Source of the DNA: Desulfobacula sp.
GTDB lineage: Bacteria > Desulfobacterota > Desulfobacteria > Desulfobacterales > Desulfobacteraceae
Direction of reading: 5' to 3'
NCBI GenBank assembly: GCA_011390085.1
Contig: JAABTB010000026.1
Span: 1-13,269, forward strand
Length of the DNA: 13,269 nt
This document shows positions 8,124-13,269 of the stretch, piece by piece (the first letter of the stretch is position 1; the number at the start of each line of letters is the position of its first letter). Position numbers and translations under genes: made by a program. The notes beneath the pieces are model-generated. The model made no database searches. It was not told the origin of the DNA and saw only the letters and a list, made by a program, of their open reading frames with translations.

Positions 8124-10484
8124 CTAAATCACGGTGTGGGCTGTTCTTTGTATGATCTCTTCCTGGAGCGCTTCCGTAAGATCCACAAAATAATCGGAAT
8201 ACCCGGCCACCCTCACAATCAGATCCCGGTGGGCCTGGGGATTTTTTTGGGCATCCCTCAGGGTTTTTTCATCCACCACATTGAACTGGATATGGTGTCC
8301 GTCCATTTTAAAATAGGATCGTATCAGATGAACAACCGCCTGGATTCCCTTTTCATCCGTCAGCAGCTCCGGCAGAAATTTCTGGTTCAAAAGGGTTCCT
8401 CCGGTTTTCAGATGGTCGATTTTGGCCGCGGACTTCAAAACCGCTGTGGGGCCGCAGGTATCAGCTCCTTGAACCGGGGATATGCCTTCCGAGAAGGGAA
8501 TTCCCGCTTTCCTGCCGTCGGGCAGGGCTCCCGTGATTTCACCGAAATAGACATGGCAGGTGGTGGGCAGAAGATCGATCCGGTATACCCCGCCCCTGGC
8601 ATTGGGCCTTCCGGTCACGGCGTCATGGAAGGCCCGGAATATCCGCCTCAGGATATCATCGGCCGCATCATCGTCGTTTCCATATTTAGGTGATTTTTTC
8701 AACTGGTGATGAAGGATATCCTCCCCTGAGAAATCCTTTTCAAGGGCTGCCAAAATCTTTTCCATGGAAACCCGTTTTAGGTCATAGACGTAATATTTTA
8801 ACGCTGAAAGACAATCCGTCAGAGTTCCCATGCCGACGCCCTGAATATAAGACGTATTATACCTGGCCCCGCCCTGGTTATAATCCCTTGCGTTTTCGAT
8901 GCAGTCTTCCGTTACGAGGGAAAGCAGGGGCACGGGCATATGAGCCCCGTTGATCTGCTCGATGATATTGCTGCCCCGAACCTTGATATCCGCAAAATAG
9001 TTCAGTTGCAGTTGATAAGCGTTAAAGAGGTCGTTAAAGGTGTTAAACTGTTTCGGGTCACCGGTTTCAAGGCCGATTTGTTTTTTTGTTCTCGGGTCCC
9101 ATCCGTTGTGAAGGGTGATTTCAAGAATTTTGGGAAGATTAAAATACCCGGTTAAAATATAGGCTTCTTTTCCAAACACACCGGCTTCAACGCAGCCGGA
9201 AGCCCCTGCAGAACGGGCATCCTCAAGGCTTTTGCCGTGAAGGGCCATCTCCTGGAGAATGGCATCGGTATTAAAGACCGAAGGCTGGCCGAATCCCGTG
9301 GCAATGATTTTCAAGGCCCGTTTGATGAACCGGTCCGGGTTTTTCCGGGAGACCTGGATCATGGAGCTGGGCTGGAGCAGCCGCATTTCCTCGATGACGT
9401 CCAGAACCAGATAGGTCAGCTCATTTACTCCGTCCCGGTTGTCCGGGGTGACCCCGCCCAGGTTGATGAGACAGAAGTCCACATAGGTATTGCTTTCTTT
9501 GGCCGTTACCCCCACCTTCGGCGGGGCCGGATGGTTGTGAAATTTGATCCAGAAACAGGAGAGCAGTTCCTTGGCCTGTTCTTGGGTGAGGGTGCCGTTT
9601 TCAATGTCCCTTTGATAGAACGGATACAGGTTCTGGTCAAACCGGCCCGGGTTGTAGGCATCCCATGGGTTCAGTTCTGTTATGATCCCCACATGCAAAA
9701 ACCAGTAATACTGCAAGGCCTCATGAAAGGTTCCCGGCTTATGGGCCGGAACCCTGCGACAGACCGCCGCCATTTTTTCCAACTCCATTTTTCGCTCAGG
9801 GTTTTTTTCCGAGGCTGCCAAACGGTCCAGTTCACGGGCATGACGCCCGGCAAAGGAGATCAGGGCATCGGCCGCGATATCCAGAGATCTTAACACACCC
9901 TGTTTTTCCAGGGCCGTGGGGTCCTTAAAAAAATCAAGCCGGCCCAGGCAGCGGCGGATATCTGATTTCAAGTCGGTAAAGCCTTTTCGATAGATCAGGT
10001 CTCCTCCGGCCGTGTGACCCGGGGACCGCTGTTCCTGGAATTCGGTAAAAATTCCGGCATGGAAGGAGTCCAACCAGGACTCTGCCATGGCTGAAAATAT
10101 TTTTTCCCGGATGGTCCTGCCCTTCCAGAAGGGAATGATTTTTTCTTTATATATCTGCCGGGTTTCCTCGGACACTTTATAGGCCACCTTGGGCCTTGAA
10201 TTCAGGATCTCAAGATCTTCCAGGGAATGAAGGCAGATTTCAGGATAGGTGGGAACGGCCTTGGGTTCGGGCCCCCTTTCCCCCACGATGAGTTCCTGGT
10301 CTTCAATATAAATTTTCTTATTTTCCAATATATGTTTCAGGCAAAGGGCTCGCTGGACCGGGATGGATTCCCCCATGGCTGCATGGGTTTCATAAAAATC
10401 CGTGACCAATACAGCCCGTTCATGGGAGAGACTCACTTCTTTGGCCCGGGTTTTTGCCCTGAGACAATCTATTCTTGGGTTCAT
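8124..10484 (-). CDS. hypD: Glycyl radical enzyme, probable trans-4-hydroxy-L-proline dehydratase (HypD)
   Basis: This is a glycyl radical enzyme of the glycerol/diol dehydratase-like branch. HypD removes water from trans-4-hydroxy-L-proline, giving pyrroline-5-carboxylate, under strict anaerobiosis. With the ATG at 10484 the product has 786 residues. The radical glycine is G761 in RVAGYSDYF and the thiyl cysteine and base are C431 and E433 in GCVEAG. Compared from memory with Clostridioides difficile HypD (C434, E436, G765), the reported substrate-site residues F152, H160, D278, S334, D339, F340, Y450 and T645 correspond, three places lower, to F149, H157, D275, S331, D336, F337, Y447 and T642 here, all conserved. 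An AGGTGG ribosome site stands before the ATG, so an in-frame GTG 24 bases upstream is not favoured. The gene follows its activase and ends at a terminator. Related enzymes acting on other hydroxyproline isomers or N-methylated forms cannot be fully excluded. Confidence 0.82.
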   Translation of the reverse strand: MNPRIDCLRAKTRAKEVSLSHERAVLVTDFYETHAAMGESIPVQRALCLKHILENKKIYIEDQELIVGERGPEPKAVPTYPEICLHSLEDLEILNSRPKVAYKVSEETRQIYKEKIIPFWKGRTIREKIFSAMAESWLDSFHAGIFTEFQEQRSPGHTAGGDLIYRKGFTDLKSDIRRCLGRLDFFKDPTALEKQGVLRSLDIAADALISFAGRHARELDRLAASEKNPERKMELEKMAAVCRRVPAHKPGTFHEALQYYWFLHVGIITELNPWDAYNPGRFDQNLYPFYQRDIENGTLTQEQAKELLSCFWIKFHNHPAPPKVGVTAKESNTYVDFCLINLGGVTPDNRDGVNELTYLVLDVIEEMRLLQPSSMIQVSRKNPDRFIKRALKIIATGFGQPSVFNTDAILQEMALHGKSLEDARSAGASGCVEAGVFGKEAYILTGYFNLPKILEITLHNGWDPRTKKQIGLETGDPKQFNTFNDLFNAYQLQLNYFADIKVRGSNIIEQINGAHMPVPLLSLVTEDCIENARDYNQGGARYNTSYIQGVGMGTLTDCLSALKYYVYDLKRVSMEKILAALEKDFSGEDILHHQLKKSPKYGNDDDAADDILRRIFRAFHDAVTGRPNARGGVYRIDLLPTTCHVYFGEITGALPDGRKAGIPFSEGISPVQGADTCGPTAVLKSAAKIDHLKTGGTLLNQKFLPELLTDEKGIQAVVHLIRSYFKMDGHHIQFNVVDEKTLRDAQKNPQAHRDLIVRVAGYSDYFVDLTEALQEEIIQRTAHTVI

Positions 10485-10505
10485 TTTGTATCCACCTTTT
10501 ATAAC

Positions 10506-10579
10506 CACTGTTGTTTATTCACTATTTTTAACCGCCAATTTTAAGCACTGTTCTTACCCACCTGTTCTTAACCGCCAAT
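10506..10579 (-). repeat. Imperfect tandem duplication with 40-bp period between activase and hypD
   Basis: Plus-strand positions 10506-10539 and 10546-10579 align without gaps, 25 of 34 bases identical. The ends match exactly: CACTGTT at 10506 and 10546, and TTAACCGCCAAT at 10528 and 10568. The copy at 10568-10579 contains the last codons and stop of the activase gene (Ile-Gly-Gly-stop), so the other is a duplicated gene tail in the spacer. A smaller repeat, CTGTTCTTA, occurs at 10548 and 10562. Confidence 0.6.
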
Positions 10580-11323
10580 GATGACCTGGAATCCACGGGA
10601 TTCAAATTCTGCTTTAACTTGGGCCACCCGTTCCGGGGAGGGCGGGTTGATTTCCTTCATGGGATTTTCCCGGTTTAACGCTGCATATTTCCCTTCTCCG
10701 GCCTTATGAAAGGGCAGGATATGAATCTTCCGAAAGACCGTGTCCTTCTCCAGAAAAGAAATTACGCCGGTAATATTCGCCTCTGTATCCGTCATCCCGG
10801 GGATTAAAGGAAACCGCATGCAGACCCTTGCCTTCCGGTCCGACAATAGCCTTAAATTATCCAAAACAGGAAACACCGGTTTTCCGATCAGGGTTTCATG
10901 GGCTCGTGCATCCATCAACTTAATATCATACAGGATAAGGTCTGCTTTTTCTGCAAGGCTTGAGATAAATTTTGCATCGGCATAGCCTGAAGTGTCCACG
11001 CAGGTATGAATTTCCTTTTCCCGGCACTGTTCCAGAAGCTGGAACAGCAATTGCGGCTGGGACAGGGGTTCACCTCCGGAAAAGGTCGCCCCCCCGGCGG
11101 AATCATCATAAAATATCCTGTCCTTTTCGATTTCAGCCATCAGCCTAAGGACCAGCCCATCCATCTCTTCTGTCTGGATTTTTCCGGGCATCTTTTGGCT
11201 TTCCGGGTTATGGCACCAGGGACACCGCAGGGGACACCCCTGGAAAAAGAGAGAGGTCCGGATGCCGGGACCGTCATGTATGGAATATCTCTGAATTTTA
11301 AAAATATGGGTGTTCTGCATCAT
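10568..11323 (-). CDS. hypE: Glycyl-radical enzyme activase (radical SAM), short PflA-like form
   Basis: This radical SAM enzyme installs the glycyl radical on the partner encoded directly downstream. The 251-residue protein has SIHDGPGIRTSLFFQGC followed by the cluster motif C30-x3-C34-x2-C37, the SAM-binding SGGEP at 82-86, DTSG at 110-113, YDIK at 132-135 and LPFHKAGEGKY at 203-213, all standard for activases. The ferredoxin-like insert with two extra iron-sulfur clusters, found after the cluster motif in most activases of non-PFL glycyl radical enzymes, is absent: HNPESQKMPG leads directly into the helix before GGATFSGGEP. Only three other cysteines exist (100, 108, 168). The length matches pyruvate formate-lyase activase. 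The start overlaps the regulator stop (ATGA); a second ATG follows at once. The symbol reflects its partner and is tentative. Confidence 0.9.
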   Translation of the reverse strand: MMQNTHIFKIQRYSIHDGPGIRTSLFFQGCPLRCPWCHNPESQKMPGKIQTEEMDGLVLRLMAEIEKDRIFYDDSAGGATFSGGEPLSQPQLLFQLLEQCREKEIHTCVDTSGYADAKFISSLAEKADLILYDIKLMDARAHETLIGKPVFPVLDNLRLLSDRKARVCMRFPLIPGMTDTEANITGVISFLEKDTVFRKIHILPFHKAGEGKYAALNRENPMKEINPPSPERVAQVKAEFESRGFQVIIGG

Positions 11324-12042
11324 TCAATGTTCTTTTCCATCAAGGCATTGAATTTCGCCACATGTTCCTCGGCTATTCTTCTCGCCGTCCCAGGGTCCCT
11401 TTGTTCCACGGCTGCTGCAATCCCGCATAAATCCTTGAAATTGTCATGGAGCAAGGCCTCGCTCCAGGGCAGGTATTGATGAAAATATATCTGGATATTG
11501 TCGTGAATGGCCGTCAGATTCGCCTCCAGAAGCGGATTCTCTGCAATCATAGCCAGGGTCAGGTGAAATTCGGCGTCCATTTTATGGAATTCCGTCCACC
11601 CGGAAGGTTTTGTTTGAATATGGGCTGCGGCATCACGCAAAATATCCATCAGTCTTTGAACATCTTTTTTATCGGCTTTTTTGGCGGCCTGCTCCGAGAT
11701 ATGGCCTTCCATCATTTTACGGAATTCGGCCAGATGATGAAGGGAAACCTTTTGCTGGCGGATGAGAATGGCCACACTGTCGGTCATGGGTTTTGCGTTG
11801 GCCCCCTGGATTCTTGCCCCGCCGTTGACCCCTGTCCGGACGGAAACAAGCCCTTTTTGCTCCAGCACCCGGAGGGCTTCCCGGATGGTCCCCCGGCTGG
11901 TATCAAACATTTCCTTCAGCTTCATTTCCGATGGAAGCGTCTCCCCCTCTTTCAGATTTCCTTCACATATGGCGGTCTGGATCTCATCCACCACATGCTG
12001 ATAGGATTTAATGGGTTTCATTTTTTTAAATTGAACGTTCAT
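11320..12042 (-). CDS. GntR-family transcriptional regulator, FadR/FCD subfamily
   Basis: This is a DNA-binding regulator that probably controls the activase-hypD operon and itself in response to a small carboxylate or amino acid. From the ATG at 12042 the product has 240 residues. A longer in-frame start 42 bases upstream is less likely, because GGAGG lies seven bases before the ATG at 12042 (complement of 12049-12053). The winged helix-turn-helix covers about residues 10-78 (LPSEMKLKEMFDTSRGTIREALRVLEQKGLV), and the all-helical FCD effector domain covers about 100-235. Metal-ligand positions D156, H160 and H227 are present, but the third histidine, expected near 205 by eye alignment, is leucine. 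The gene is first in the operon and its stop overlaps the activase start. A palindrome in its own promoter suggests autorepression. Confidence 0.9.
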   Translation of the reverse strand: MNVQFKKMKPIKSYQHVVDEIQTAICEGNLKEGETLPSEMKLKEMFDTSRGTIREALRVLEQKGLVSVRTGVNGGARIQGANAKPMTDSVAILIRQQKVSLHHLAEFRKMMEGHISEQAAKKADKKDVQRLMDILRDAAAHIQTKPSGWTEFHKMDAEFHLTLAMIAENPLLEANLTAIHDNIQIYFHQYLPWSEALLHDNFKDLCGIAAAVEQRDPGTARRIAEEHVAKFNALMEKNIE

Positions 12043-12082
12043 TTCTTGCCTCCGGAAAACACCATGGTCCGAACCTACGATC

Positions 12083-12099
12083 AAACTGTAGGACAGTTT
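12083..12099 (-). promoter_or_regulatory. Palindromic operator for the GntR/FCD regulator
   Basis: AAACTGTAGGACAGTTT is a perfect inverted repeat with 7-base arms and a 3-base centre. The central GT-N3-AC is the form recognised by many FadR-subfamily regulators. It overlaps the predicted -10 element and transcription start and lies 41 bases before the regulator's start codon, so binding would block transcription. The palindrome is seen directly; the binding protein is inferred. Confidence 0.65.
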
Positions 12100-12123
12100 A
12101 ATGATTCGTCAGGCCCATGTCAA
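12095..12123 (-). promoter_or_regulatory. Sigma-70-like promoter of the regulator-activase-hypD operon
   Basis: On the minus strand, TTGACA (complement of 12118-12123) is a perfect -35 hexamer, followed after exactly 17 bases by TAAACT (complement of 12095-12100), which matches the -10 consensus at four of six positions. Transcription would start near 12088. The -10 sits inside the 17-base palindrome at 12083-12099. Confidence 0.6.
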
Positions 12124-12127
12124 TCTA

Positions 12128-12424
12128 TTATTCAGACATATTCGTTCCGGGTTTGTCAACGAATCGGTCGGCTGCCAACAAGGCGGCAGTAACCCCCATA
12201 TTTTTGAGCCATACTGAGCGCATATTCAGCTCATTTGATAAAAAAGCCGGTCACATCGCAGCCTTCATTATCCATGACCCTTGCCTTTCCATTAAGAACG
12301 TCGATGCCGCTTCCATCCAAGATCTGGGCCGGGGGTAGGGGGATCTTCATGCCGCCGCCAACCTCGGGGCAGACCTTCACAAGCCGGTTCTCTTCTTTCC
12401 ACCGGAGGTTAATATTTTTTCCAT
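12128..12424 (-). pseudogene. Decayed DUF523 / TudS (2-thiouracil desulfurase family) gene
   Basis: Remnants of one DUF523 protein lie in order on the minus strand. A start ATG at 12424 gives MEKILTS, then coding jumps to another frame with WKEENRLVKVCPEVGGGMKIPLPPAQI and DVLNGKARV...GCDVTGFFIK. An in-frame TGA at 12231-12233, where the family usually has Gly, is followed by AEYALSMAQKYG in the same frame. A further frame change leads to GVTAALLAADRF, the family's C-terminal GVTAALL element, and a stop at 12128. Intact members have about 150 residues and three cysteines holding an iron-sulfur cluster (in ACLLG, VCPE and SPSCG motifs). Here two deletions have removed the first and third, leaving only VCPE. 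The product would be non-functional. The identification is from motif memory. Confidence 0.72.
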
Positions 12425-12741
12425 TCAATAACCCTATATGATTATTCGGAATTTGTAAAAATAATCATTGACAGGGATAAAATTTAATGCGATGAATTAT
12501 CATTCATTTTATATTTAGCGTTAATCAGAGGATGGAAATTTTTTTAAATGATTGATTATAATTTATATAAGTTTTTATTATCATTGTTTAAAAATGATCA
12601 TACAAAAATCGAATCAACCCTTTTAAAAATCCATAATATTCATCATATCGAAGTGAGCAACAATTCATTCACTACTACTGCCACAGAAGAAACAAACCAT
12701 AAATATTTTTGCAACACAAACAGCAGGAGGATAGTTTAAAA
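12425..12741. other. AT-rich intergenic region upstream of the acyl-CoA dehydrogenase
   Basis: This stretch of about 317 bases is much richer in A and T than the flanking genes. It contains a perfect inverted repeat GATTATT-N13-AATAATC (12440-12446 and 12460-12466), a consensus-like TTGACA at 12468-12473 with no convincing -10 at the right distance, a second palindrome ATGAAT-TATC-ATTCAT (12492-12507) and an isolated TATAAT at 12557-12562. These could form a regulated promoter with operator sites for the downstream gene. A 63-codon open frame at 12548-12739 has no good ribosome site and low-complexity composition, so it is not called as a gene. Confidence 0.4.
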
Positions 12742-13269
12742 ATGACCCAACTTATTTCCGATCGAAGAGACATCGAATTTGTTCTTCATGAACAGCTTGA
12801 AGCCGAGACCCTGTCAGGGCTTCACGAAAATTTTGCTGATTTTAATAAAAAAACCATAGACCTGGTGATCAGCGAAGCCAAAAATTTTGCCATCAAGGAG
12901 CTTCTGCCGGCCAATAAAGAAGGAGACCAGGTGGGCTGCACACTTGAAAACGGAAAGGTCACCACGCCCGAATCCTTCAAGCGGCTGTATAAAATATTCA
13001 ATGAGGGAGAATGGCTGGCCACCACCGAAGATCCGGAATGGGGAGGCCAGGGGATGCCCAGAACCGTTGCCTCTGCGGCTGCCGAATATTTCAACGGCGC
13101 CAATTTCCCCTTTATGATGTATCCGGGCCTGACCCAGGGAGCCGGCCATCTGGTGGAAAAATTCGGTACTCCCGAACAGAAAAGAATTTATCTGAAAAAT
13201 ATGTTTACCGGCAAATGGACCGGCACCATGCTATTGACGGAACCAGGGGCCGGGTCCGATGTGGGCGCC
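12742..13269 (+). CDS. Acyl-CoA dehydrogenase, long form (3' end outside window)
   Basis: This is an FAD-dependent acyl-CoA dehydrogenase that would oxidise an acyl-CoA at the alpha-beta bond and pass electrons to an electron-transfer flavoprotein. The 176 visible residues start MTQLISDRRDIEFVLHEQL, an N-terminal extension seen in the roughly 600-residue subfamily that includes 3-methylmercaptopropionyl-CoA dehydrogenase (DmdC) and many deltaproteobacterial enzymes. The acyl-CoA dehydrogenase N-terminal domain follows, with PEWGGQGMPRTV and the FAD/substrate motif MLLTEPGAGSDVGA at the right edge. An AGGAGG ribosome site (12725-12730) lies 11 bases before the ATG. The substrate cannot be deduced, and the catalytic glutamate lies beyond the window. 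It is transcribed away from the hypD operon and appears independent of it. Confidence 0.9.
   Translation, partial: MTQLISDRRDIEFVLHEQLEAETLSGLHENFADFNKKTIDLVISEAKNFAIKELLPANKEGDQVGCTLENGKVTTPESFKRLYKIFNEGEWLATTEDPEWGGQGMPRTVASAAAEYFNGANFPFMMYPGLTQGAGHLVEKFGTPEQKRIYLKNMFTGKWTGTMLLTEPGAGSDVGA

Noticed and set aside
8124..10484. Pyruvate formate-lyase, choline lyase or isethionate lyase as the function of the glycyl radical enzyme
   Set aside because: It has a single GCVE cysteine motif rather than the two adjacent cysteines of pyruvate formate-lyase. The GYSDYF glycine loop, the FGKEAYILTGY block and the full set of hydroxyproline-site residues fit HypD better than the choline or isethionate enzymes.
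10485..10508. Longer hypD start at an in-frame GTG at 10508
   Set aside because: The AGGTGG ribosome site lies between this GTG and the ATG at 10484 and is correctly spaced only for the ATG.
12043..12084. Longer start for the GntR regulator at 12084
   Set aside because: It would begin inside the palindrome and upstream of the predicted transcription start, and the GGAGG site serves the ATG at 12042.
12548..12739. 63-codon open frame in the AT-rich stretch before the acyl-CoA dehydrogenase
   Set aside because: It has no ribosome site at a good distance, low-complexity Asn/Ile/Lys/Thr composition driven by AT content, and no recognisable family. It is more likely leader sequence, though a small leader peptide cannot be excluded.
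1..13269. CRISPR arrays, insertion sequences, tRNA or rRNA genes
   Set aside because: No regularly spaced repeats, transposase motifs, terminal inverted repeats with target duplications, or recognisable RNA genes were found on reading through the window.

Overview
The window looks like chromosomal DNA from an anaerobic Gram-negative bacterium of moderate GC content. It is most likely a deltaproteobacterial (Desulfobacterota) sulfate reducer. The grounds are an oxygen-sensitive glycyl radical enzyme with its activase, a sigma-54 controlled psp operon of proteobacterial type, and a long-form acyl-CoA dehydrogenase of a kind common in Desulfobacteraceae. This assignment is an inference from family resemblance; no rRNA or other marker is present.

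Layout, left to right. (1) Positions 1-1720 hold the phage-shock (envelope stress) locus. A divergent gene, probably pspF, begins at 24 on the minus strand. A good -24/-12 promoter and a pair of identical upstream repeats precede pspA, pspB and pspC, and the operon ends in a terminator. (2) Positions 1721-7958, all minus strand, hold a complete dipeptide ABC transporter in the order dppA-dppB-dppC-dppD-dppF, followed by a LysE/RhtB-type amino acid exporter. A strong stem-loop lies between dppA and dppB. (3) Positions 8098-12128, also minus strand, hold a three-gene unit: an FCD-type GntR regulator, a short glycyl-radical activase, and a glycyl radical enzyme that matches trans-4-hydroxy-L-proline dehydratase (HypD) at every active-site position I could place. 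It has a sigma-70-like promoter with a palindrome over the -10 element, and it ends in an intrinsic terminator. (4) Positions 12128-12424 hold a decayed DUF523/TudS gene. (5) Positions 12425-12741 are an AT-rich regulatory stretch leading into an acyl-CoA dehydrogenase that runs off the window at 13269.

How the parts may work together: a dipeptide importer lies directly downstream of a HypD-like enzyme, and an amino acid exporter closes the importer operon. This suggests uptake of peptides, possibly hydroxyproline-containing collagen fragments, dehydration of free hydroxyproline to pyrroline-5-carboxylate, and export of surplus amino acids. The enzyme assignment is well supported by sequence. 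The link between the two operons rests on adjacency only, and no pyrroline-5-carboxylate reductase (proC) is in the window. The psp and acyl-CoA dehydrogenase genes are probably unrelated neighbours.
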